Below, piece after piece: positions 40,201 to 49,254 of a stretch of DNA of 64,000 nt (positions within the stretch are counted from its first letter, which is position 1; each line of letters opens with the position of its first letter). A program made the translations under genes and the position numbers. Origin of the DNA: Phalacrocorax aristotelis (Eukaryota > Chordata > Aves > Suliformes > Phalacrocoracidae). Under the pieces are notes generated by a model. That model was not told the DNA's origin, searched no databases, and saw nothing but the letters and a program-made list of their open reading frames with translations. The DNA lies in contig NC_134283.1 in assembly GCF_949628215.1 (NCBI RefSeq), positions 23,290,975 through 23,354,974 of the forward strand, given 5' to 3'.

Positions 40201-40916
40201 CCACGTCGGGTTCGATTCGGCCCTCCCGCAACCTCCTGGCTGAACAGCAGTGCCGTCAGGACACCAGAAAGCACCTCTTCGTGATTTTCATGATTTTCAA
40301 CACCTTTCACAAACAATCCCCTCCACCTCGCTCCCCTCCCCACGACTCCCGGCTAGGGTAAAGCAAGGCAGGAGCACAGCGGGGCACCGGACCCAGGGCC
40401 GCCTAGGAGCCCCAGCACCCCGGACCACCACGACGGCAAAGACCTGAGCAGGGCTGATGCAGGGACGGCGCTCCCGGGAAGAGCCGCTCGCCGACACAGA
40501 CCGGCTCCGCCAGTGCTGCCGCCGGGACTGGGGCCCGCCGCCCCCCTCGGCCCACACACCGGGCACCGCCCAGCCCCGGGCACAGCCGCCGCCGGCAGCG
40601 CCTCACCTCCCTCAACCGGTAAAGCGCGGCCGCCGGGCCCCGCCACCGTCCCTCGGGGACCGCGCTGCCGCCACCGCCTCAAAGACGGGGAAGGTCAGGG
40701 CGGCTCCGGCCGCCGGCTGCCTGGCTAACCCGGCCCGCGGCTACCGGCAGCGCTCCGCGGCGGGGCCGGGGCCGACCGGCCGGTAAGAGCGCGGGGTGGG
40801 GTGGCACCATGTGCCGGCCCACGGGCAGGAGGGCAGCCAGCCCCGCTGCCGTCGCCGTCGCCACCACCACCAGGGACCCACCGCAGACCCCCCGCCCCGC
40901 CTCCCCCCGCACTCAC

Positions 40917-41010
40917 CCTGCGGCTCCCACTATGGCGGCGGCAGCGGCACCGTGCGCGGCGCGAACCCCCTCAGCCTCTCCCGCCCCGCCCCACCCGACC
41001 CCGCCCCGCG
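40917..41010 (-). other. NUTF2: NUTF2 noncoding exon 1 (5' end approximate)
   Basis: The minus strand carries GCAG followed by GGTGAGT at the edge of the CpG block, giving a strong donor with its last exon base at 40917. No start codon leads into an NTF2 frame here, which fits a 5' UTR exon spliced to 30190. The upstream limit is a guess. Confidence 0.5.
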
Positions 41011-41069
41011 GCATGCCGGGAGAGCGAGTCCAGCCGGTGGGACAGCGCACGCTGGGAGGGGCGCGGAGG

Positions 41070-41089
41070 ACTACAACTCCCGGCGTGCC
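41070..41089 (+). promoter_or_regulatory. ACTACAACTCCC element (ZNF143/THAP11-type)
   Basis: The sequence ACTACAACTCCCGGCGTGCC matches the ACTACANNTCCC core reported for sites bound by ZNF143, THAP11 and HCFC1, including the trailing GC-rich part. It lies close upstream of the probable NUTF2 start. Confidence 0.7.
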
Positions 41090-41152
41090 CCGCGCCGCCA
41101 CTTGCCCCGCCGTGGCTCATTTGAATGAAGGGGAGAGGGTCCGCGCGGCACC

Positions 41153-41172
41153 CCCATGCATTGTGGGATAGC
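41153..41172 (-). promoter_or_regulatory. Staf/ZNF143 binding-site-like element
   Basis: The minus strand reads GCTATCCCACAATGCATGGG, a very close match to the ZNF143 (Staf) core CCCAYMATGCAYY. It is 64 bases from the ACTACAACTCCC element. Confidence 0.7.
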
Positions 41173-41479
41173 GGTGGGGCTGGGAGGGGCGCGAGCGAGC
41201 AGGCGAGGCGTACGTTGGTGTGGCGGGGTTCTCCCTCCGTCCCTCCCGCCCGGCGTTGCCCGTCAGGGCCCTGCGGTCCCTCCCTGACGAATCCACTGGG
41301 GCCAATCAAAGCCATCCCCAGGTGGGAGGCCCCGTCTCACGGGGGTGGCTCCGCTGGGCCCTGTCAGCCCCGCGGGAGCGCAGTCAGGGCCCCGCTGGCC
41401 GGGGGGAGCCTTGGCCTGCCCTGGCTGCAGCTGCCCCAGAGCTGTGACAAGACAGGATTTCAGCCGAAAGAGGGAGGCG

Positions 41480-44400
41480 AGAAGGGTTGCCAGGCCAGGC
41501 CTGCCCTCGGAGGTCTGTCAGCCCTGAGTGAGGAAGGAGGCAGGAACCCCCAGCCAGCGCTGCAGATCCTGACATTAATTTTTAACTCCCCTAACGAGCT
41601 GTGCAAGGAAAACGTTATCTTTTTTAAAAAAAGGGAATTGCTTAGCTTGCTTGCAGTGAAAGAGATTTGCACAGAAGGTGTGGGGTGGTAGAAAAAAAAT
41701 GCTTCAAATAAGTACTTCCAAACAGATAAGTCATCTAAAATACATGGTCCGTTGGAGGCCTGCACCGCATTCAATCAAGTGGCAGGAGAGAGGGCTTACA
41801 AAGGCACAGAATCTTCATTACTGGGTAGCTAATATCACAGAGCTGAGCCTGGGGCTACTGTCTTGTAGCGAGTATGGAATTTTAGCCCAGCTTTGAAGTT
41901 CACGGGTCTCTGCCAGCAATCCTGAGCATCACCTGTCTGCTTCCTAGAGAGAAACGGCATTGCACAAACATGGGAAGAGATGAGTCCACAGTGCGTTTGT
42001 CTGGGCTTGCTGCTGAAGGCAGTGTTAGGAAAAGAGATACAGGAGGCTGAAGTTGAGTCTCTTTCCTAGACCCTAATGTTGCAGTAACAATGTCTTCCAA
42101 CAGGTTTTTCCTGTTCAAAAAAGGCAAACCGGAGTGCCAAGGCTGTGTCAGTCACGTGGGACCTCTTGCCCCACATGGCCTGGAAATGGGGGCTGCTGGG
42201 AGCAGCTACTCCACTGAGTAGAACTGAAGAGTAGCTGAACAATACACAGGTGACTCGCCCCCCCACCCCCCCCGTTTACTGACAGAGGTGCTGGTTCATG
42301 CCTCTGAGAAAATGATGAGCTTATTCATTGCCTTTATCCTGATGTTCTCAGATCTCCAGCTGCCCGCCTGAGGTGTGTTCATGTTCTCCGTGCCTTGTGG
42401 CTGCTACTACTGTCTCCAGGGGGAGAGGTGTTAGTGGAATGACTGGCACCATCCTGAATGCAGTTCTGCGTGGGCTCAGCTTAAGGATTTCCGTTGTGAA
42501 CAGAACCTATTTTAAATCGTGGAGCCTGTGGCACTCTTACACGGGTAAATAGTTTGTGCACAGCAAGCCTGACCCATCAGATCTATCTAGGAGTATCTAG
42601 GAACAGGGTTGTTTATACACCAATGCAAAGCTCTGAATATACAGAAAAAGCTACTTCTCATTTGTTCTTCACAGGGAAAGACAAAGGAGGAAGAATGATT
42701 TGCATGATATGGATCACCTGGGGTCCCTTGTTCTAGCTGATGTGCTGTGGAGTCAGTTTCAAACATAGGACCCAAGCCTGGAACTTGCTGGCCTTGGGAT
42801 GAAACAGTACTGATTTTCCTTCTGCTGTTCCTGTAGTAGCCACTGTAGTGGGATAAGTATCTTTAGGACGTGGCTACCCAGCCACAGTACCTCCTTTCTG
42901 CTGTGTGCAGTGTGGTTTTTAATTTTCGAGGGAGGGAGGCAGTAAGAATTTGAGGGAGAATTGCTATGTGATTTGGGAGGAGAAGTAGAAATGAGGTGGC
43001 AGGTGCTGAATGGAGCATCCTGCGGAGGAGGTAACTGGGTTTTAGGGATGTGAGATCTATTCCTGAATCACATTCCATCAGAAAGTACATACCCAGAGAG
43101 GAGTGAAGCAGTGAAGGATGTTCAGTAGGTGGTAACCTCACCACCCACAAGAGAACACCATTTTTGTTCTTTTCCTGCTCGTGACTCCCAGATGAGGTGT
43201 GGGACCAGCACAGGCGTGGCTGGTGCCTTGCAGTTGCCCGTCTTGTCTCTGGGGCTGCCCCAGCACACCCATCTGAACTGTAATATTTCTGTGGGGAAAC
43301 AATCAGCCCTTTGAAGTGAGAACTGACTGGGCAGCAGCTGAATGATGCTGATTCTTTATTTTTTGGCAGAGGTTAAGAAGGGTATTGCCTGGGCAGCATT
43401 GAAGCCCTGCTTTGCCAGGCACTGTGTGCGAGCAGACAAGAGAGATGATTTTTACTCTAGAAAATGTGCAATTTAAAAACCGTAGAATAATCGAGGCTGT
43501 GAAGACAGAACTGTGCTATGAAGTGCATGACAGAAGTGCACACGTGGCTTGGTAGTGTCCATCCTGACCAGAATTGAGTGAATTTGCCTTGGCCGCTTCT
43601 CACCCAGCAGCCTTAGGTGATGATGAGTTTGTGGTGCTGGGACTCTGGGAGTGCTCCTGTGTTCTGCTCCACAGAGAAGTGAAAGCTTTGGATGCTTCCT
43701 CCCTGCTGCTGGTCCTGGGAGGCTGCTGCTACTTTCAGGGAATGATGCATGGAGCCTGTCAGGCTGTCTGGGCTCTGATCAGACATAGCAAGGGGAGCCA
43801 AGCCCAAATGGGCCTCAACACCCCTCATCATAAAAGTAGAAAGAGGACATGTGGTAAGAGGCAGAGAAGGAAGAGAAGAGCAAAGAGACTGGGGCTGTTG
43901 GCACCATCTCTCTCAGCCCTGATTTAGCCCAGAATTTCAGCATTTCTGCTGCCTGTATAGTGAGCAGGGAAGTCTGAGGTTGTATCAGAGAGATATCCAC
44001 CATCCAACCTGCTGGTCTGCGCTTTCTAGCATACCAGTTCCCAGAGGGGTCTCCAGCCTCCGCATAATAACACTCACCGGCAGAATAACTTCTGCCCCAT
44101 CACATCAGGGTCACAGGGCTAAGGTAGGATCAGTGGGAAGGACTGTGAGGGGAGGCAGTTTCAAAGCTGGAGGCAGGACACGACACAGGGAAACAAGAGT
44201 TGGCACGGGAACACATTGGCTTCCAATAATGGAAGATAAGAACTGCAGCTAAAGAGTTTGGGCTGAATGCTGAAGAACATTCCTTGTGGAGGAACCAGCC
44301 CCCCTTGGAAATGCAAACACTTTGGGTAGAGCCCAGTGATCAGGTGCATGACCTTCAGAAAAATGTCTCTTTTTTTCAGTTCAGAGGTGTGGATCTTGTG

Positions 44401-45805
44401 GCTTGTACAGATGCATAAAGCCATTAGGTAAAGACTACATATGTTAGAATGCTGTTTTCACTCAGACTACCTTGAGCTTCAACCGGTCAAGGTATGATTT
44501 TGGTAGCCTGTTTGGGAAACCAGGGATGGAACAACCAGAAGCTCTACAGATACTGAAAACCCCATCAGCCAGCCGATAACCTGACTAGCAGCTCCCCCCA
44601 TTACAGGCAGGCTGTGTTATCCTCACCCATGTTGCCAGGATTTTAGGATTGCACAGCTAAATGTGCCATAGGTGGAGTTCCTGCTAGGAACATCCATGCT
44701 AAATGTCTTGTGTAACTGGAAAGCTGAACTGGTAGGTGAACTTGTACCACGACACTGGATCTACGTGACTTGTTCAGTGCTTGAGCTCTGTGGCTCGAGG
44801 GCATTGAGTGAGAATGCATCATATTAAGTGAAATAGAATTATTAACCCTCTGGGTTAAAGGCGATGATATTACTACAGAAAGACTTAAAAATAGGCACAG
44901 GTCCTAGAAAGGGAATTACTATTAATTTCTAGGGGTGGTTCTTATAACAGTTAAATTAAGGTTTTCCCTTAGAACCATAAAACCATTTAAAATAAACATT
45001 CTTCAACTGTCCTTCCAGGGCTAACGTGTGATAATATATACACAGAGGAATGCGGCAACCAAAAATAGTCGGAGGTGGTAGAAGAAAAATACCACGAGGG
45101 TATAGGCTGAATCAGAATGCAGAATGTGGAAAGGTGTGGAGTTGAAATGGAAGAGAGCATTTGCACTGAGCAGTAATTAAGGTTATCTGTTAGCATATCA
45201 AGGTGCCTTCCTACATAGTTAAGCTCTTAATTCACTGCCAGTGCAGTTGCTCACTTTAGCGGCAAGTCAGGGAAAGTGTTTGCTTTTGTCATGCGTCTTC
45301 ATTTAACATTCCCATTTCAACCCGAAAACGGGACCTTTGAGGCAGGGCTGAAGTTTTTTTGCCGTGTACAGTTGTTGGAGACTAATAGCTCTGAGCCAAT
45401 CTGAAGTTGCAAACTTTGGGAAGTAGAATTACAAATTCAAAGATGCTGTGTGGAAGCTCTTCCCTGCACTAGGCTGGCTAATGGGAGGCTGCACTCTCTC
45501 CTTTCTCCACCTAGCCTTACTGGGGAGACTCCAGCAGAAGCTGTGTGTGGGAAGCCCAGCTCTCCCTGCTCAAATTGCTCCTGGCTATTTAGAGAGCACC
45601 CCTGTCCTAACAGCCCTGTGCTCATCCAAACAGCTCTAACCCCTCTGCCTGCTCGAGCTCCTCTTCGTCACCCTGAGGAATGTAAAGATATTCATGCTGT
45701 TGCAGCCGTGGAGTTCAGGAGGAATGAGAAAACGTTGCAAAAGAGAAGTCACAGCCGCCAACCTTTCAGAAATATATATATATATATAGACAGCAGGGAA
45801 GCAGG
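41480..45805. other. Intergenic region between NUTF2 promoter and THAP11 3' end
   Basis: About 4.3 kb without a recognisable exon, RNA gene or clear interspersed repeat. The open frames are short and have no family signature. A C-rich run at about 42257-42274 and the TA repeat at its right end are the only visible structure. Confidence 0.55.
45772..45788. repeat. (TA)n microsatellite
   Basis: A short alternating AT tract just past the THAP11 polyadenylation signal. Confidence 0.9.
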
Positions 45806-45828
45806 AAATGTAACAAAACAAAATATAC

Positions 45829-45834
45829 TTTATT
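45829..45834 (-). terminator. THAP11: THAP11 polyadenylation signal AATAAA
   Basis: TTTATT on the plus strand is AATAAA on the minus strand, followed 17-40 bases later by the expected cleavage zone and a TA repeat. Confidence 0.6.
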
Positions 45835-46793
45835 AAAATTAAGCATGTTAGCACCTCAGTGTAACCTGGAGGAGTCGAACAGTCCAGCAGTTAACCAGTC
45901 CAGCAGGAAGAGTGGCTGAACGTCCTGAAGTGCATTCAAATGGTAGAAAAAGTACCACAACTGTTACGACACGCATGTTCTCAAGAAGCTAGGACACACA
46001 ACTGGTCTCGTTTGTAAGGGGAGACGTCGTGCCGCCTATTGTCTTGATGGGAGCATAGATCTGCTGGACCAATTACATACGTTAAATCAGATGGTGTAGC
46101 AGGTATCTGCTTTCCCTACAAAAAAAAAAAAAACAAAAAACCACAAAACCAAAACAAGCAAACACAAATGTTGCTGCTTACTTGACTCGCAGGAAAAATC
46201 GATATAGCACGGAGCTGAAGTTAAGAGCTACATATCAGATTGGAGAAAATAAATTAAAATGAAATAATGGGAGAATACTTAGTACGTGAATAGACCTGTA
46301 GTATCCTTACGGTCGACCATCCAACTCAGTACACACGTTAATAGAAAAATGACCCACGCATCACATAGCAGGCTGTGACAACCAGTGCCTTTAGCTCAAC
46401 GGGCGACGTGACCAAGAGATGAACATCCAGCTACCGAACCCACTGTGCCCTTTCATTCGGTCATATAGAGCATCGAAATGGACAGCTGTAAAACTACGTT
46501 AGCCAGTGTTACAAAGATTACAATATTTTCAAACTAAAGATACTTTTTACATTTAGAAAATACTTCTATAAAACTTACTAAAGCTGACATTCTGCTCTAC
46601 CGAGTGTAACGCACTCTGGTTACAGGAGGAAGATCTCACATACCCAGAAGACACCTGGGCATCCCTCCCACAAATGTAATTATGGGCACACTGTGGTGAA
46701 CTGCCTTTTGTTTTCAACACCCATCGCTATCAAAGCCGTACCCCCTAAGTATGCATCGCCACAAAGCTACGCAGGTGCACCAGATACCCTTTT

Positions 46794-46816
46794 CCTCCTC
46801 CTCCTCCTCCTCCTCC
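46794..46816. repeat. (CTC)n / (GAG)n triplet repeat
   Basis: About seven tandem CTC units. In the THAP11 3' UTR the transcript reads (GAG)n, which is noncoding here. Confidence 0.9.
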
Positions 46817-47966
46817 CAAGTGCTGAAGTATCTGTTCCACCAGCTAATCTGGAAGTACACATCTGAGCCAAACTAGTAGCCCTGCTACCCTCACTCCACC
46901 CTCTTTCTAGCCAACATTGATTTGGTTTCCTGTTGCTGAAAGTGAGGGGACTAATGCTGGCTAGAAACAGAATCTACACAATCATTCCACATAGATTTGT
47001 TACAATACTCTTAAATCTCATTTTAGAACACGCAAGCATGTTTCAGTAAGGTCTTGCCTAATGTACAGATTATTAGTCATGCCAACTAGTTTAGGATTAG
47101 ACAGCAAGGGTTTGCAACCACTGCAGATAAACTCGCTTTGCTTCTGTTTCATCCTGATTCTCCAAACGAAAGCCAAGGATTCGAATTCCAATGCGTTACA
47201 AAGCCTCCATTTTGTTAAAGGGAGTCCTTAGGCCAACCCGGTTCTTTGCAGGAGATCGTAATCCTCACTAGTGTTGAGAGCGTTGAGACACCTGTAACAA
47301 ATACGTGCATACTGCAGAGAAAGAAAAAATTACATAGTACAAGAGCACTCTTTAATCAGGGGATTCTTTCATGCTAGAAACTGCAGTCTTTTACGGCATC
47401 AGTAATTTACTGAAGAAACACATCACCCTGAGAGGGTTTCTAAAGCTTTCCCCATGCCTCTGCTAAGCGAGGCCAAGTGCAACATGGGTGTTAGTTCCTA
47501 CGCAGGGTGCAGTGCTGACCACACTTTCAGACACTACCCAGGGGTAGTGTTGCTGCTACCTCACTTTACACAGAGCGAGTTTATTTGCTGAAAATTGATA
47601 CCCTACATCCACTTAGTGGTGACACCGGTCCCATCTACACTACAAGAAGCACTTTTGGCCACTGCCAGTACAAAATGGGTGCTGATGGGCCCGGTGCAGA
47701 GGGGCGGGTGCCCGCAGTGCTAGCTCTGGGGTGACATCGGATCGGTAATGGGGCTCGGCACAGAGTTGATGGTGGCCACCCCATCTGGGCAGAGAAATCC
47801 GATGGCACAGGCTTGCCCGGCTGGGGGCTGCTTCGGCAGGGCAGGAGGGAGTGGGCAGTGGGGACCATGGGTCCACGGCACATCCTGCCTCCACTCCCTC
47901 TGGGCACCTCACCGAGGGCAGCAGAGGCTCTGGGGTGGAGAGCCCTGCGCCGGGCCCCGGTGTCCC

Positions 47967-48692
47967 TCAGAGACCGTGGCGCTTGCGGGTCCCGGCGCTG
48001 GCGGCATGAAGCAGCCGGTCCTTCTCGCGGATCTCCTCGCGGAGCTGGGCCTCGGCTAAGCGCAGGCGACGGATGCTGCCCTTCATCTCCTTCATCTTCA
48101 CCTCCAGCAACGCGATGATGTCGCGTTGCTCGTTCAGCTTCCTCAGCAGCTCCTCCGACGTGGTACCCGATGACAGCGAGTACGAGTGATCCGGGGGGCC
48201 GCCCTCCACCGGGCCCTCCTCCCCCGCCGCCGGCGGTAGCCTCCCGGGGCCGGGCCCAGCGCTCGCCCCGGGCCCGAGCTCCACCTGCACCGTCAGGTCG
48301 ATGGGCTTCACGTCCTCGGCCGCGCCCCCTGCCGGGACCGGGACCGGGGCGGCGGCGGGGGCGGCCGCGGGGCCCTGCGAGGTGGCGGCGGCGGCGGGGC
48401 GGGGGCGGCGGGCGGCCCGCTGCGCCTTGCGCTCGTTGACTCCGCGGAGCGGGAAGATGGTGGGGACCCGTACCAGGTAGGACTTGCGGCCGCCCTGGAA
48501 GTGCTCGCTGCAGACGCGGTGGCCCGTGGTGGGCTGGAAAGTGCTGAAACAGCCGCTGACGCCCGCCCGGGAGACGTTTTTCAGCCAGAGGCGCCGCAGC
48601 TCCTCGTCCTTGGGGAAGGTGTAGAAGTGCAGCGCCTTGTCGCGGTGCGAGTTGTTGTAGCAGCCCGGCACGCAGCAGGTAAAGCCCGGCAT
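47967..48692 (-). CDS. THAP11: THAP11 (Ronin), THAP zinc-finger transcription factor
   Basis: The gene is single-exon and encodes 241 residues. THAP11 binds promoter DNA together with ZNF143 and HCFC1 and supports growth and metabolic genes. Residues 1-82 form the THAP domain: [16 protein letters not shown], the metal ligands C6, C11, C61 and H64, LWLKNVSR, and PTIFP with F80. A variable Ala/Pro-rich linker (about 90-125) precedes [17 protein letters not shown] at 168-171 is the HCFC1-binding motif, followed by a coiled coil (about 178-230) reading [20 protein letters not shown] and ending RKRHGL. Human THAP11 is 314 residues; the difference is mainly the missing polyglutamine tract and a shorter linker. 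The start at 48692 (GCCATGC) gives the family N terminus; in-frame codons further upstream are promoter DNA. It is divergent from CENPT, 374 bp between start codons. Confidence 0.97.
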   Translation of the reverse strand: MPGFTCCVPGCYNNSHRDKALHFYTFPKDEELRRLWLKNVSRAGVSGCFSTFQPTTGHRVCSEHFQGGRKSYLVRVPTIFPLRGVNERKAQRAARRPRPAAAATSQGPAAAPAAAPVPVPAGGAAEDVKPIDLTVQVELGPGASAGPGPGRLPPAAGEEGPVEGGPPDHSYSLSSGTTSEELLRKLNEQRDIIALLEVKMKEMKGSIRRLRLAEAQLREEIREKDRLLHAASAGTRKRHGL

Positions 48693-48773
48693 GGCGGGGG
48701 GGCAGCCTCCCGGGCCGGGGGGCACGGGGGGAAATCCCCGGCGGCGCGGGGAGCGGGCGCGGGGGGGCCCCCG

Positions 48774-48797
48774 GCGAACTACAGATCCCACAAGGCC
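48774..48797 (+). promoter_or_regulatory. ZNF143/THAP11-like element 1
   Basis: GAACTACAGATCCCACAAGG resembles the ACTACANNTCCC core joined to a CCCACAA Staf-like half. It lies about 82 bases upstream of the THAP11 ATG. Confidence 0.6.
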
Positions 48798-48844
48798 AAC
48801 CGCGGCCTCTCGCCGCCCGCCCGCCGCCGCCCGCCGCGATCGTA

Positions 48845-48868
48845 CCGGAACTACGCGAACCACAATGC
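48845..48868 (+). promoter_or_regulatory. ZNF143/THAP11-like element 2
   Basis: GGAACTAC is followed by ACCACAATGCACCGCG, which fits the Staf core ending in ATGCACYGCG. It matches element 3 at 20 of 24 positions. Confidence 0.6.
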
Positions 48869-48888
48869 ACCGCGGCGGCGGGGCCGCG

Positions 48889-48912
48889 CCGGAACTACCC
48901 GCCCCACACTGC
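48889..48912 (+). promoter_or_regulatory. ZNF143/THAP11-like element 3
   Basis: GGAACTACCCGCCCCACACT is a diverged copy of element 2, starting 44 bases after it. Confidence 0.45.
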
Positions 48913-49065
48913 GCTGCGCCCCCGCCGAGGGCCGCGCGGTGCCACGCCCCCTTTCCGGTAACCCCACCTCTTCCGGCAGGCCCCGCCCCTCCCGTGAGGC
49001 GCCGCGCGGCGGGGCGGTTTTGCGCCGCGGGGCGGCAGTTAGCCTGCTGCCGCCGTGAGACCGCC

Positions 49066-49254
49066 ATGGCCGACAGACGCCTGCGGGACCGCCGCGGGGC
49101 TAGGCGTAGCGGCCGCTACCCGGCGCGGACCGCGGCGAAGGCGAAGGTGGAGGGAGAGGGGAAAGGAGGGGGAAGGGGAGAGGGAGAGGGAGAGGGAGAG
49201 GGAGAGAGAGAGAGCCGCGTCGGGACCGGCGCTCTCCGCCCATTCCCGCTCGGT
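49066..49254 (+). CDS. CENPT: CENPT first coding exon, 3' boundary uncertain
   Basis: ATG at 49066 (CCGCCATGG, a strong Kozak context) starts an arginine-rich segment, [19 protein letters not shown]. Two donors keep the frame into exon 2: a poor one at 49147 (AAG then GTGGAG), giving 27 codons, and a better one at 49255 (GGT then GTGAGG), giving 63 codons. The longer form would translate the GGGAGA repeat as Glu/Gly-rich sequence. Confidence 0.6.

Larger units (their letters stand above)
30165..40916 (-). other. NUTF2: NUTF2 5' UTR part of exon 2 and intron 1
   Basis: A T-rich tract ending in TTTTACAG places the likely acceptor at 30191, giving 26 bases of 5' UTR (30165-30190) before the ATG; a second AG at 30178-30179 is a less likely alternative. 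Intron 1 then runs about 10.7 kb to the noncoding exon donor at 40916. It holds two CR1 fragments (31.6 and 36.9 kb) and otherwise nothing I recognise. Confidence 0.65.
40440..41480 (-). promoter_or_regulatory. NUTF2: NUTF2 CpG-island promoter
   Basis: A dense block of CG dinucleotides surrounds a GGGTGAGTGC donor on the minus strand. The probable noncoding exon 1 ends at 40917, and transcription should start between about 40930 and 41150. A CCGCCAT element near 40930-40940 resembles a YY1 site, and two ZNF143/THAP11-like elements at 41070 and 41153 lie just upstream. No TATA box is seen. Confidence 0.75.
45810..47966 (-). other. THAP11: THAP11 3' UTR (approximate 3' end)
   Basis: This stretch runs from the THAP11 stop codon to just past the first clear AATAAA on the minus strand at 45829-45834. 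It contains an A-rich stretch (46120-46163, a T tract in the mRNA) and a triplet repeat at 46794-46816. No coding frame fits. The length of about 2.1 kb is inferred; an earlier poly(A) site may exist. Confidence 0.6.
48692..49066. promoter_or_regulatory. Bidirectional CpG promoter of THAP11 and CENPT
   Basis: Only 374 bp separate the two divergent start codons. The interval is CG-dense, TATA-less and lies in a CpG-rich block of about 47.9-49.3 kb. It contains three related GAACTAC...CCACAnnGC elements (48774, 48845, 48889) and ETS-like TTCCGG cores near 48953 and 48971. The same head-to-head arrangement is found in human. Confidence 0.85.

Noticed and set aside
40297-41691. Several open frames of 60-188 codons around the NUTF2 promoter
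   Set aside because: They overlap each other on both strands, are compositionally biased and show no domain.
41480-45805. Search for an extra gene between NUTF2 and THAP11
   Set aside because: No exon-like protein similarity or poly(A)-linked frame; human has no gene at this place either.
48693-49067. In-frame extension upstream of THAP11 (125 codons)
   Set aside because: It is GC-rich promoter sequence; the THAP domain must begin at MPGF, and the extension would run into the CENPT start.
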